From NCBI GenBank assembly GCA_947179155.2, contig OX359284.1, positions 8,558,432 through 8,622,431 of the forward strand: DNA of 64,000 nt. The letters are read 5' to 3'. The stretch is from Hedera helix (Eukaryota > Streptophyta > Magnoliopsida > Apiales > Araliaceae). Of the stretch, positions 1 to 14,374 are shown in pieces. The translations under genes were made by a program, and so were the position numbers. The notes beneath the pieces are model-generated. The model saw only the letters and a list, made by a program, of their open reading frames with translations, was not told the origin of the DNA and did no database searches. Positions within the stretch are counted from its first letter, which is position 1; the number at the start of each line of letters is the position of its first letter.

Positions 1-2314
1 GAATCTCTAATGGCTGTAATAATCCACTTGGTCTCTGATGTTCGACCTTTACCCTTTGACAAGTTAGGCATCGGCTGACACATTCTGCGACCTCCCTTTT
101 TAAATTTGGCCACCAAAAATGCTGACGCAAATCTTGATACATCTTCGTACTCCCCGGATGTATCGAGTATCTCGTACTGTGGGCCTCTTGCAAAATCTCT
201 TCTCGTAGTTCGAGCACTAGCGGCACCCAAACACGATTTTCAAACCTTAGCAATCCCATGCTATCCTCCTTGAATTTGACCTCCTCTCCTTCGGTCATTC
301 TCATCCTTGTTCTGACACATTCTTCGTCTTTATCTTGAGCCTCTTTCACCCGATCTAACAGGGTTGGGCTCGCTTCTACTTCCATTGACTCATTTGGATT
401 TCTCACCTCCAACTCCATTCGAGTCATCTCTTGAACCAATTGTTCCTGATCTGTCAACATGAACAATTTCTCCCTGCTCTTTCTACTTAGAGCATCTGCT
501 ACTACGTTGGCCTTGCAGGGATGATATAGAATTTCACAATCATAGTCTTTGATCAATTCTAACCATCTCCGTTGCCTCATATTTAACTCCTTCTGTGTGA
601 AGATATACTTCAGACTCTTGTGGTCCGTGAATATCTCACATTTCTCTCCATATAAATAATGTCTCCAAATCTTAAGGGCAAACACTACCGCTGCCAGCTC
701 CAAGTCGTGGGTAGGGTATCCCTTCTCGTAATCCTTCAACTGTATGGATGCATACGCAACGACCTTGCCATTTTGCATAAGCACACAACCAAATCCCTTG
801 TGCGATGCATCACTGTAGACCGTAAAACCTCCCGTATCATCCGGTAAAGTCAATACAGGTGCTTCACTAAGTCTCTTCTTTAGCTCCTGAAAACTCTCCT
901 CACACTTCTCCGTCCATACATATTTCACCGTCTTCCTCGTTAAATTTGTCAACGGTGTTGCTATCTTTGAAAAATCTTGAATGAATCTTCGATGGTAACC
1001 CGCTAACCCCAAGAAACTTCTTACCTCCGTCGGCGTTCTTGGTTGTTCCCAATTCATCACCGCTTCAACCTTCGCTGGATCTACTGAAACTCCCTCCTTG
1101 TCAATGACATGACCTAAAAATTGAACTCTCTCCAACCAGAATTCACACTTTGAAAACTTAGCATACAACTGCTCCTTCCGTAAAATCTCCAACACAAATC
1201 TTAGGTGTTCAGTATGCTCCTCCTCCGTTTTGGAATAAACCAAAATATCGTCAATGAACACAACAACAAATTTATCCAAGTACTGCTTGAATAATCTGTT
1301 CATCATGTCCATGAATGCGGCTGGCGCATTCGTCAGTCCAAACGACATCACCAGAAACTCATAATGCCCATATCGAGTTCTGAATGCCGTCTTGGGTACA
1401 TCCTCCTTCCTGACTTTCAACTGATGATAATCAGTCCTCAAGTCAATCTTTGAAAAGTACTTCGCCCCTTTCAATTGATCGAAAAGATCGTCAATTCGTG
1501 GCAACGGGTACTTGTTCTTAATTGTTACCTTATTCAGCTCTCTATAATCCATACATAGCCTCATCGATCCATCCTTCTTCTTTACAAACAACACAGGTGC
1601 TCCCCATGGAGAAACACTTGGCTGAATGTACTTATTATCCAACAACTCCTGTAATTGGATCATTAACTCCTTCATTTCTACCGGAGCCATCCTATATGGT
1701 GCCTTTGATATTGGTGTTGTCCCCGGTACCAAATCAATTACAAACTCTATCTCCCTATTTGGCGGTAAACCTGGCAGTTCGTTTTGAAACACGTACATGA
1801 ACTCCCTTACTACTGGTATTTGCTCCATCTCGGGATTCACTATCTGTGTGTCCACTATGTGAGCTAAATACCCTACACATCCTTTCTTCAACAGTTTCTT
1901 GGCCTGCATCATCGTCAGACATGCAGATTGTCTAGACGACTTGCTGCCATAAAATACGACCTTAGACTTATTCAGTGTCTTAAGGTGTATACACTTCTTT
2001 TGACAATCAATTATAGCTCCATGGTTAAACAACCAATCCATTCCAAGTATAACGTCGAACTCCCCCAATCGTATCGGAATTAAATTTACACTCAACTTCT
2101 GACCCCTGATTTCAGCACAACAGTTCCTATGTACATACTCTATAGGAATCACCTCTTTATTAGCAACTTCTATGTTCATTGGGTTCTCTAGTTTTTCTCT
2201 AGGCAATTCTAACCGTCTAGCGAATTCGTCAGACACAAATGAACAGGTAGCACCTGAATCAAATAATACATAAGCATTTATATCATTGATCAGAATAATA
2301 CCTAATACACAAGT
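1..2314 (-). CDS. Ty3/gypsy (Tekay/Del-like chromovirus) PR-RT-RNaseH-integrase polyprotein, partial
   Basis: Retrotransposon polyprotein that would copy element RNA into DNA and integrate it. Read on the minus strand, the frame is open from a TGA at 2315-2317 to the window edge, where it is cut off. In order it shows an aspartic protease (LFDSGATCSF near 2250), a reverse transcriptase with the palm motif VFIDDI near 1245-1262, RNase H, and the start of integrase with a zinc-binding region (HPGSTKMY then CVSRCLTC, about 40-170). No gag is attached: upstream of the protease only a short MVYESAF-like remnant remains, ended by the TGA. The family call rests on RT and integrase wording typical of plant Tekay/Del elements. 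No frameshift was seen in the stretches checked, so this is a fairly young but 5'-truncated copy. Confidence 0.85.
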
Positions 2315-2426
2315 TCAAGCCTCATTCGCTACAAATGCACTCTCATACACCATAGGGATGAATATAAAATATAAATAAGATAGTGCCACAACGATCAACC
2401 CGTGACTTGTTATTACCTATTTGAAC

Positions 2427-3038
2427 CTAATTCCTAGGATCCTCATTCACATAGGTTGGGTTACCATCACTGTTGACCTTTGTTCTAGGCATAACTCTCA
2501 TCCCCCTCGATTTAATCTCTACAAACCTTTTGTTAAGTGGTTTAGTCAAAGGATCAGCTAAATTCATTTTCGACCTTACATACTCGAGTGATATCACACC
2601 ATCATTAAGTAGCGGCCGGACATTTTTATGCCTTAGGCGTATATGCCTATTCTTGTCATTGTGACTTTGATTTAAAGTTCGGCCTATTGTGGTTTGGCAA
2701 TCATAATGTATAGACACAGATGAAACTGGTCTCTTCCATAAAGGGATATCTGCTAATAGATTTCTCAACCAATCAGCCTTAACACTTGCCAAATCCAAAG
2801 CAATAAGCTCGAATTTCATAGTGGAACGAGCAACATAGGTCTGCTTGGTTAATTTCCAAGCGACATCACCACCACTAAGGGTGAAACAAATCCACTAATA
2901 GATTTAATCTCATCTGAATCAGAGATCCAGTTAGCATCAGTGTACCCTTCAAGTACAGATGGATAACCCGTAAATAATATACCATACTCTATAGTTCATT
3001 TTAAATATTTAAGTACTCTAGAAATGGCTATCCAATGC
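2427..3038 (-). pseudogene. Ty1/copia reverse transcriptase C-terminus and RNase H fragment
   Basis: Minus-strand remnant of a Ty1/copia pol gene. The upstream part reads GYPSVLEGYTDANWIS, the usual link between copia RT and RNase H. The downstream part contains ALDLASVKADWLRN, NRHIRLRHKNVRPL and VRSKMNLADPLTKPL, the conserved RNase H tail. The reading frame is broken: a stop lies in the upstream part near 2997 and the two parts are out of frame around 2820-2870. Its left end abuts the gag-less gypsy element. Its right end stops exactly where the LTR at 3039 begins, so it was either invaded or cut there. Non-functional. Confidence 0.85.
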
Positions 3039-4379
3039 TGTGACACCTTCAAATTCATATACCATTATCTCAAATTTGGTGCTCACGCAATAATATAAAC
3101 AATCACTGTTAAACAACATTTAATACTAATACAAAAAATAAATAAACATATGTTGTCTATTACAATGGATTTTTAGTCCCAATGTCTGCAACCGTTACCA
3201 AATATATGCATCACAAACTACAAAAGGTTATCAGATAGTTCGTATTACAAAAGTTATATCTATCAAAAGATAAACAAACAATTAAGTAGCCAGTTTAATT
3301 AGACTTCATATTTTCCTTGCCTTTATCTTTACCCCATCCTTCAGGTTTAGCTACAAAATATTTTATAACATAGCAAGTATGAGCAACTAGCTTACTCAAC
3401 AATTTTAAATGAATAACAAGAATTATGTCATAAATGAATAGGAATATCAACTGAATGATTTAAATAAAGGAGTTCAACTATGAACAATAGAATCAATGCA
3501 CAAAATAAAGAAATGACAATTGATTATTTAACTGTTGAGTGGTCAAATGGACCATGCACTACTATTGAGGAAATCAGTCACTTGATTGACCCTCTTAGGT
3601 TACTTTGTCAGAATTGTACTTAAGGGGATCAGCCTCTCGTATCACATGTATATCCATAACATTTATTCTATGTGTATCGTTTATTCGATACTTAGATTTT
3701 TCCCCATTATGGGTTGTTCTTCTCAGTCTAAGAATCCGTACCACCATGGTTTAGATAGCTTTCAAAATAAATTTCACATAGGTCTAGCCGAACAAGTGGC
3801 TTAGACTTCTTCTTTAATCAATTCATAACTCAAGAATGGAATATGAATTCAAATAATATATATGACTTGCAATATAATATAAACTCAAGATTTAAGAATT
3901 AGCATAATGATATTAAATAGAGTTAGGAAACTTGCTCAATATAAATTTGAATAAGGTTAAAGAACTTGTCTGTCTGTCGAGTTATGGCTAATTTGCTTAA
4001 TTTAAATTTCTCTTGAAAACCTAACATTGATAACTTAGCCTATCAATTAGTACACCATATAATCGTTCACTTAAACATTTAAGTTTATTATTTACATAAC
4101 ATTAAATCACCTATGACTATCACATAAAATTTTGTGAAGAATTTTCATATCATTTACCCTAGGTAATACCTTTAAATGTATTTAGGTAAATGATTTAACT
4201 ATCAAATATTACATCTCTTTAAGTAATATTAATTTAATAAACTTACAACATTACTTATAAAATTATTTAAATTCCTAAACAATTTATTATAACTGTTTCA
4301 TTACCTCATTTATTATTAATTAGTACAAATGATAATTATCCTTAGTTATCGTTCCATAACTAATTATTCATGTGCTTAT

Positions 4380-4960
4380 TAATCCTTCTTATTTATCATT
4401 AATCATTAATTAAATGATAAATAATTAGTTTATTAATTTTCATCATCTTTATAAATAATAATTAATTATTTAATTACCATTACTTATTATTTAATCTTAA
4501 TTAAATAATAAATAATTAATTTATTAGCTTTTATCATCTTTAATTATTATTTAATGTTAATTAAATAATAATTAATTAATTAATTATCCTTACTTGTTAT
4601 TTAATCTTAATTAAATAATAAATAATTAGTTTATTAAATTTAATTATCCTTAATTATTATTTAATGTGAATTAAATAAATAATTAATTAATTATACTTAC
4701 TTATTATTTAATCTTAATTAAATAATAAATAATTTTTTTATTAACTTTAATTATCTTTAATTATTATTTAATGTCAATTAAATATTAATTAATTAATTAA
4801 TTATACCTACTTATTATTTAATCTTAAATTATTAGTTAACAACTTAATTACTCTTTAATTACTATTTAATGTTACTTAAATAATAATTAATCAATTAATT
4901 ATCCTTACCTATTATTTAATATTAATTAAATAATAAATATTAGTTTAATTATTATTTAGT
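4380..4960. repeat. AT-rich tandem array, period about 107-110 bp, made of hairpins
   Basis: Copies of ACTTATTATTTAATCTTAA begin near 4482, 4592, 4699 and 4809, with a degenerate one at 4907. Each unit holds perfect 12-bp inverted repeats of the form TTATTATTTAAT / ATTAAATAATAA separated by 3-4 bases. Lies inside the LTR at 3039-9064. Confidence 0.8.
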
Positions 4961-5850
4961 AGTAAAATAATAATTAATTATCTACTATTTTTATTATTTA
5001 GTAAGGTATTAATCAATCATTAATTTTAATAAATACCTAATGACATTATAATTATCCAAACTAAGTTTTATAATATTCTTTATTAAATTACAAATATTTT
5101 CTCTTTTTGGAACCATTACAAGAACTGGCCTAGAAAGACCCGAACCAGACCCCACAAGTTAAAAAATCGGGACCGGCCGTTTTTTTTTCCAAAAAACTGA
5201 CAGAATGTTTTCTAACATTTTCTGATTTTGCCTCATTCACTAAAACTTGAATAAAATAAAATCTACAAGTCCGATTAACCTCAAATTGGTCTTGTTAGAT
5301 TCGTATCTTTCTAAACTACAAGATTCCATCATTCAAATATAAATTTGGATTTATTTTGGTCACTAAAAATGACCATGAAGTGGACTATTTTGCACAACCC
5401 TTCAACAGTGAGGTCATTTGGTTTAAATATTCATATTTTACTCATTTTAAATCATTTTCACATGATTCCAAAGAGATTTTGTTCTTAACTTACCCATATA
5501 TTCCCAGAAAATATAAAACCACAAAAATAATTTGTAGATTTCAAAATATGTCATTTATTTGAACAAACTATGTTTTGTGCGACAGTAAAAATGTTTTCAA
5601 GCATTTTACTAGATTTTTCTACATAAACTCATACCACTACACGTTTAAACCACATGACATCCTATATAAATATGTCTAGCATAATTCAAAGCACAAAGAG
5701 CTCAAAGATAATATTTTTATCATAAAAATTAAAAGAAAATCAAGATTATGGTTTTTAAGGATTTTTTATACCTTTTTTATTTGTGAGCTACTTTTATCTC
5801 CTTTCCAAAATTGATGATGGAGTTAAATGACATCCAAGAACACCCCTTGA

Positions 5851-6662
5851 AGTAATCTAGCTTGACTTGGTAGTGACTCACTAAAGAAACTCACTACTCA
5901 CTACCTTTTTCTTAAACTCACAAAGTTAACTCACTCCAACTCATTAACTCACAATAGCAAGAACTCTAGCAATAATTTTGTAAACTCAAACCTAAATGTG
6001 CTAGCCTCTATTTATAGAAGTATAAATCTATACATATAACATATATATGTATAGATTGGACTTCAACCTTTTTCTATAAATGTTAGCAAATAAATTGAGT
6101 GTTCCACACACTGACTCAAGTAATAAATTGGATAAAAATTTGGAGTCCATAGTACTTCCTCCCCTTAACCGGCCATGCCCCCTTATAATGCCCCATTTTA
6201 GCTTTATTTTTTTTTTGCACAATTTGGTAAATAAAAGTCTTTTAGAAGTTTTGGCAAGTAATCTAGCTTGACTTGGTAGTGACTCACTAAAGAAACTCAC
6301 TACTCACTACCTTTTTCTTAAACTCACAAAGTTAACTCACTCCAACTCATTAACTCACAATAGCAAGAACTCTAGCAATAATTTTGTAAACTCAAACCTA
6401 AATGTGCTAGCCTCTATTTATAGAAGTATAAATCTATACATATAACATATATATGTATAGATTGGACTTCAACCTTTTTCTATAAATGTTAGCAAATAAA
6501 TTGAGTGTTCCACACACTGACTCAAGTAATAAATTGGATAAAAATTTGGAGTCCATAGTACTTCCTCCCCTTAACCGGCCATGCCCCCTTATAATGCCCC
6601 ATTTTAGCTTTATTTTTTTTTTGCATAATTTGGTAAATAAAAGTCTTTTAGAAGTTTTGGCA
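5851..6662. repeat. 406-bp direct tandem duplication, copies almost identical
   Basis: Copy 1 is 5851-6256 and copy 2 is 6257-6662, with no spacer. By eye I find one difference (TTGCACAATT versus TTGCATAATT near 6219 and 6625). The unit contains a TATA box, so the presumptive LTR promoter is duplicated. The short ORFs inside are not genes. Confidence 0.9.
6009..6016 (-). promoter_or_regulatory. TATA box of the LTR promoter, copy 1 (copy 2 at 6415-6422)
   Basis: Reads TATAAATA on the minus strand, in CTTCTATAAATAGAGG context, the usual plant LTR core promoter. It lies in the 406-bp duplicated unit, so an identical copy lies at 6415-6422. A third candidate (TATAAATG) is at 8193-8200 in the second half of the chimeric LTR. 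Confidence 0.55.
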
Positions 6663-9064
6663 ATTGGACCAAAAATTGGGCTTGCAATTTAATTCATTTG
6701 GGTCAACTATACTCCTTTAATCCATTGAAATATTGGGCTACTAATTAATTCACTAGTCTCCAATTTTAATAAAATATTGGGCTAGACTAATTAAATACCC
6801 AATCACCTAGCAATTTCCACAAGTCGAACTCTTAAATAATTGATTGAGCTTTTTCAAATTATTATTCAACCATTTAAAAATCAAATTAGATTTAATTACA
6901 TAATCTCTTTAATCATTATTTAATATTAGCTAAATAATAATTAGTTAGTTACTTATCTTTATTTATTATTTAATTCTTAATTAAATAATTTATTTACTTT
7001 ATCTTCTTGATATTATTATTAAATACTTAAATCACATATTTAGTATATAATAATAATTTATTAGAAATTTTATCTAATTATTAACTAATGAATAGTTAAT
7101 TTATATATTTTTTACACTTTGAATACAATTAAAAATAATGAATTTCTTACTAAATTCTACTTATTATTTAATGTTACTTAAATAATAAGTAATTAACAGT
7201 TTTATGATTTTTCAGAAATTAAAAATATTAATTTAGCATTTTTCGTTTACTTAGTATGGTTTAATCATATTTTAATTATGGAAATTACTAAATGACATGA
7301 TAAAAATACAAACTCATTTTTATAAAATATTACACGAAAAACCAAGCAACTTCCGTCAAGGAAACGTAACAGAAACCAGTCTTAATTCCGGTGAACCGAC
7401 GCCGGAAAGTTCTGGCCGATTCACATAAAAAAAATCGGCAAAAACTTTTTTTCATTTTCCAGATTTTTTCAGCTTTGGGGTCTTGGGGAAAAACCTCAAT
7501 AACTTGAGTTCTATAACTCCGATGGAGCTCTACTAGGTATCGACGAAATCTTGACTTCCCAAACTACAATTTTCTAGGCTCAAACACCATTTTTGGATAA
7601 GTTTAGATTTCAGAATCTTAGCACAAAGTGAACTGTTCAGGCACAACCTCTAAACAGTGAGGTGTTCTTGCTCAAAAATGCATATCTTGCTCATTTTAAA
7701 ACATTTTTAAGTGATTCCAAAGGGGTTTTGCTCTTAACTAACACATCTAGCAACCCAAGCAACAAAATCACACAAATGGTTAGTGGGTTTCAAAATGACA
7801 CGTTATGATCAAACGTTCAATTTTTGGCTCGTTGGTAAAAATTATTTTGGAGACTTTGGCCAATCTTTTTTTCATAGATGTATATAAATACTTGATCTAA
7901 CCACATGAAACCCTATATACACATGTCTAGTATATATCTAGATATTAAGATACCTCTTGCTCTTGAATGCTCATTTTTTTTTGCTTTTTGAAGTGATTTA
8001 TGAAGCTAGATGGCATCCACACCTTCCCTTGATGCTGTTGTGAGCATCTAGTATGGGGGTTCTTGGTTTGTTTTGGTTGGTAGCTATCAAGAATGGAAGA
8101 AAATAGAAGTATACTTGCACTTTCTCTCTAGCTCTAGCTTTCTCTACTCTTAGAATGAAATGAACCAACATAATGAAGCTTGAGGGAGTTTTCATTTATA
8201 GAACAATACTAAGCATCCTTAAGCTCTCTAATTGTCCAACCATTGGGTGATTTTAAGCCTAAATTTCATTGGAAACATGGCTCCTTAAAAAGTGGGATGT
8301 GAAGTGCATTGGAGGAATTTATGGGGGAGGTTTTCAAAGAACTTTCCTTGAGCCTTGTTCCCCCCTTCCCCCCCCCCCCCCCATTTTGTCCGCTCAAACC
8401 CCCCCTTTTCTTTTATTTTTGATTTAATTTTTATTACTTAATTGGTGGTTTGGTTGACCATGGTTTGACTTGGGTTTATTTTCCAACTATGGTTACTTTT
8501 GGGCCACTAGTTTAATTTGTTATTGGGCTCCCATACCATGATTGTTGGGCCACCCATAAGTCTTACCAAATTAATTAATGTTGGGCTAATTAATTAATTT
8601 ACTAATCGCATTAACAAAACTACCGATTAATTAATCGGTCGGGCTTCGTTAATTTAATAACTGGGCTAGTTCGTTAATATCGATTGATCGCGGGACTATA
8701 AATTTTCATTTTTAATGTTTGACAATTGTCATGTGATATTAATCACATACCTTGGGTTATATAATCCAATTAGACTTGTAGTTAAAAAAAAATCTATCCG
8801 GTCTACCATGCGATCGGTTTAATTATAACCATCACGTCTTCAATTGGTCATTGATTAGGGTTTCTTGATTATCGTCGATGGTATTAATGTTTCTAAGTTA
8901 GTTCACTTGGTTTACGTCATTCCACCAAGTGATATCCCCTTTAAATTAAAAATCTCATACACAGATATGAACACATACAACGAGGTAAAAGTTTTAATTT
9001 ACGCAGTCGTTTAAATATTCATTAATTATATTTATAATATATTCTGAATTTCTCGGTCATTACA

Positions 9065-9621
9065 AGGATAATTTTCGCCTCTCCGATATTATATATCACC
9101 GATGCAAAAGGTCACAGTGGATACCTTCAACAATTCCTTCTTCTCTAATGTGCACTCAAATAGAGAAGGTAACATGATTCATATATTCTATTCAAGAGCA
9201 ACGGATTGCAACCGCTAGTATAGTTAATAAGCGTTAAGCCAAATCAATATCAATTAATAAAAATCAAGCTATATATACCAATGGTAGAAACTTGAACATT
9301 TTGCAATGGAATAATTCAATTACTTGGTTTGTAACGGAAGAAGATGATAGCAAATAATAACTTTGAAATTCATTTGAAATTCATTTGAAAAATTTTAACA
9401 TGCATCAGAAAGGCAATCTGGTTCTGTACTCCAAATGTGATATTGTCTTGTTGTTTGATAATCTAACCTGTCCTCGTAATCACGTACTTAACGAATGATA
9501 TTTTCTCAATGGATGCGAATTCTCATGCTATTTATTTCATCACGAAAATGGAACAATTCCCTTTCTAGCTTTCGTGGCATGGTAATAATGGCTAACCCGC
9601 GAGGTATGTGCAAGTTACATA
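9065..9621. other. Non-coding spacer, possible retroelement remnant
   Basis: No gene seen. The first 30 bases, read on the minus strand, look like a gypsy post-pol sequence next to a 3' LTR; the rest is unassigned. Confidence 0.4.
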
Positions 9622-9656
9622 TCTATATAATAAAACAGAGCGGCTCAAATCCCAAG

Positions 9657-9745
9657 ATTCCAACATCCAACGGCCTCAATTCAATTTAGGCTTCAACATC
9701 CAACAGTCTAAAATCATTTAGAGCTTCAACATCCAACGGTCACTA
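9657..9745 (+). repeat. Three degenerate units of about 35 bp starting CAACATCCAACGG
   Basis: CAACATCCAACGG, CAACATCCAACAG and CAACATCCAACGG recur near 9661, 9693 and 9728 with similar text between. They lie close to the putative Helitron 5' end, where short tandem repeats are common. Confidence 0.7.
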
Positions 9746-9842
9746 ATCTATCACTCATTTCCCCCCCCCTCCCAATTCAACATCTTTTTTTAAAAAATCT
9801 CTCCACTCACATTTCCCTCCCAAATGAAATTAAAAACTACAC

Positions 9843-11140
<1,298 letters not shown>

Positions 11141-12060
11141 TAAAATTACACGTAAACAACATGGGCACCCTTTTAGCATTAACGCTCTTTTCTTGTTTTT
11201 CGAGTATTGTAGTCATTATGTTTACACATGCAAATTGATTTGGGTGGAAAATCACAGAGACGGTTCAGATTCATTATAATTAATTTGTAAGTTATTTTAG
11301 GTTACAAAGAGTCTTTAGGTAATAAAATATTTTTGAATTTTTAATCTATGCCGTGCCTTCAGGCACGGACAATTACGTGTCATCTCTTTGGTGTTTTTGC
11401 GGGCTATATCGAGAGCAACTATTGTAGTATGCTTTGACTCATGGTATGAAAATCTTTTATCCAATTTCAAAAAAACAAAAAATATAGAGGAAAAATGTTA
11501 TGGTGATGCGATTTAATTGGTGTTATGACAATACTTTTTTGTTTGATCTTAGAGAGCTTATTTTATACTTTTGGGTATATATGTAAAAATCTTTCTTTTA
11601 GATTTTTACATCTTTTTTTTTCCCTTCATTGGATTCTCCAAATGACTTGCAGTACTACACTTTTTTCACAAGAAAATACTGTTCATGAATTATATTGATC
11701 GATGGTTAGAGATACTAGAGGCAAATAAATATTGTCAAACTTCTCATAAAGGAAAGGTGTGTGGAATACGCGAAAACACTATATTACACAAATTTGAGCC
11801 CGCTATCGTCAATCAATTAATTGCTCAAACCTATCAAGAACTAATTTTAAGTTGAGAATGAATAACACTTTAATGTTTGCTTAAAAAAGAAACTATAACT
11901 GAATTGAATATCAATATTTTTACATTAATGATTGGACTTTCAGTTCTATATGGAACTAAGAGTTCACAACAGTTTTAAATTTTTCAATATAAAAATATTG
12001 GACACAGTATTCAACTGTTATATTAGTTGTACCGTGCCTTCAAGCACGGGTTATCTCTGG

Positions 12061-13161
12061 TCCTCGAATAAAACAACAAGGTATCACCTCTCAAGTTCTG
12101 TACGACCACTCGTTCATTATTATTTGAACAACACTTTCTGAGTAATGCTTGTTTGGATCTAGTGGGTAATAAAATTCATCATTCCCTTGACAACGACAGC
12201 CCATTTCCTAAAAGATATCTAGCGAACTATAATTCATAATTTTTTAACCTAGATGTTATCATTCAAATTTATCTCCCCCAGTACCAAATGCTAATGTAAG
12301 CAACTATGCGACTTTTGGTTTGTATGTAAAGTTCACTTGCACTTATGTCATATGTGTGAGGAGGGACAGGTTTGCAGACACTCTCGTGACCTATAACATG
12401 AATTATGCATCTCACAAGTAGTAAGGTTGGTAGCCACGTGTTACTGGTAGATATCTTACATGCACACCACTCTTGTGGCCTATTACAGACCGCTTAGTTG
12501 AAGTATAAATTGTGGGACAGCCTTAATAAGACCACTCCCAAAAATTATAAAATAAGGGGTTATGATATATTTCCAAAGCAACTACATTCCCTTAAATTTA
12601 GTTACTACATTAAGCACTTCTGTTCTATTTACCAATGGCACCTAGTATATATGTCCAAGGCATTGCAGATGAAGAATTTTGGTTAACCACTTTGTTAAGG
12701 AGTTTAGGAGAGAGCACAATAAAGACGTAAGAATCCCTCATGTCCTTATTGTATGTTCTGTTGAATTCGCATAGTTACTGCTCGGATACTATTAAGGGAC
12801 TTAGGCACACACAATAGTTGTTGGTTCACAACATTAGGCAAGTCTCCAGTAGTGGTTGCAAATATGTTATTTTCTACCTTCTACATTGTGGGCATTATGT
12901 GTGATAAATTAATGTGTTTCATTGTACTAATTTTCAGTTTAAACCGTGTTGCATAACGTACTCCAATGTTCTGCTTGTTAAGTTCAAATAAAATGTAAAT
13001 GTTATGAAGGCGCTACTCACTTCTGAAACAGGTGCTACTCACTTCTGACAGAGGTGCTACTTATGTACGAGTCTGGTGCTACTCTTACCTGAAAGTTCTG
13101 TGCAATACTCAGATATCTAAATATGGGCGTCTAGTTTTTTAGGGTACATGCTTCCCAAAAT
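12061..13161. other. Unassigned region containing a degenerate copy of the 13162 ORF region
   Basis: No intact gene. 12530-12700 resembles 13240-13400 (shared phrases such as CTATTTACCAATGG / CCATTTACTAATGG and CATTGCAGATGAAGAA / CATTGCGGATGAAGAA), which indicates an old local duplication. Short GGTGCTACT repeats occur at 13020-13085. Confidence 0.5.
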
Positions 13162-13623
13162 TTGATTTATATTTGTAAGATTATTTTCCAAATCGTGTGG
13201 GCAATAATGTGCCTGTGCCAAATCATGAATAATATTGAAATGAAATACATCCTCATGTCATGCCCCTTGCCAATATTTAAACCGTGGGGTTGTGAAAAAA
13301 TATTCCAAATATCTCAACTCCTTATAAATTACCTACTTCTTTTCCATTTACTAATGGTACCAATTACATATGTCCTTGACATTGCGGATGAAGAAATACT
13401 CTGGATTAAAGCAAGTATTAAGGCTAATTCAGTGGATATCAGAAAACTCATGTCAGCCATCGAAGGGGAATAGGCTCAGTTAAAGGAGTTGAAAGAGATA
13501 ATGGATGAGGTTGACTACCAAAATAGCAAGCTTGTTGATGCCAACATGAGATTGTTAAGGGAAGTTGAGGGTTGGCTTGAACCCTTGCTAGAGAATTATC
13601 GAGCATGCATCAAGGCTGAGTAG
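13162..13623 (+). pseudogene. Coiled-coil ORF of unknown family, one in-frame stop
   Basis: Family not recognised. The frame runs from 13162 through a TAG at 13471-13473 to a second TAG at 13621-13623. The part after the first stop (LKELKEIMDEVDYQNSKLVD, then MRLLREVEGWLEPLLENYR) has heptad-like spacing and reads like real coding sequence, whereas the N-terminal half is Cys/Ile-rich and may be partly non-coding. The internal TAG is one transition from TGG (Trp) or CAG (Gln). A degraded duplicate of the middle lies at about 12530-12700. It may be one exon of a decayed gene. 13624-14029 shows no gene. Confidence 0.35.
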
Positions 13624-14374
13624 GGTGGTAATTAGGCCTGATTAAGAGACTAGTCACAGGTTTGTATGGTGGTAGTTGTTTGTAGATGGCATTTACTAAT
13701 TCTGAGCAAGATGTTAATTATTTATTGAAAAAAATTATAAATCAAAAAAATTTGGGTAGCATCTCCCTAAAAACATGGCATACCAAATTACGATAGCCTG
13801 GTAAAAACACATGGATTTTCATCTAACAAAAAAAAAAATCAACCAATATGTATAACGAGCATGTACTATACATGACTAGATGTATATGTAATCTACTATA
13901 ATTACTTTGTACAGTGCCCAACCTATATAATATTGAACACTACCCGGTCATATAGTCCAAAAGTAAATTATATAACATCTAATGCAACATCATACTAAAC
14001 ATCTTTAGCCGATCTACGAGGTGCTCGACGAGTTCTACGGACGTAGGTAAGTCTAGGAGATCCCGCTAACGAGGAAACTACAGATAACTCTCCGTCGCCA
14101 CAACTTGCATAATGGGAGACGACAAAGTATGTGGCGTGTCCTCCAAATAACTTGTATCCATGAAACCAGTACTATTGTCCAAATTAGGATGAGAATCATC
14201 ATCTATATAACTAAGTTCTCCACCTAGCAGTGTAGGTATATATGGTTTGTCCTATGTCTCGAGCACACGCAAAGAGGGCTCCTCTAGTGTATCTACCATT
14301 GACTGGTCGTGTACCTTTGCCGGCCGCACCACTGGCTGGTCCTGTGCCTCTAAGTCAACTATATCCCGACTACG

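Larger units (their letters stand above)
3039..9064 (-). mobile_element. Long chimeric Ty3/gypsy LTR, minus orientation
   Basis: Read on the minus strand it starts TGTAATGACC (at 9064) and ends in GGTGTCACA (at 3039), the same kind of ends as the LTR at 34114-37645. It contains the ACTTGCTGAG-like motif shared by the other LTRs here (near 3390), TATA boxes and AT-rich hairpin arrays. At 6.0 kb it is much longer than its relatives. Its two halves are homologous: 5160-5700 and 7390-7960 share many phrases (for example CTCTTAACT after GATTCCAAAG, and CCACATGA), each next to an AT-rich array. This suggests two LTR copies fused by unequal recombination. No matching target duplication is visible; the sequence just right of 9064 (CGAAAATTATCC on the minus strand) resembles a post-pol region, so this may be a 3' LTR whose internal region is lost. 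Confidence 0.55.

Noticed and set aside
6080..6692. Two near-identical ORFs beginning MLANKLSVPHTDSSNKLDKN
   Set aside because: Identical because of the 406-bp DNA duplication inside an LTR; no family match or coding bias.
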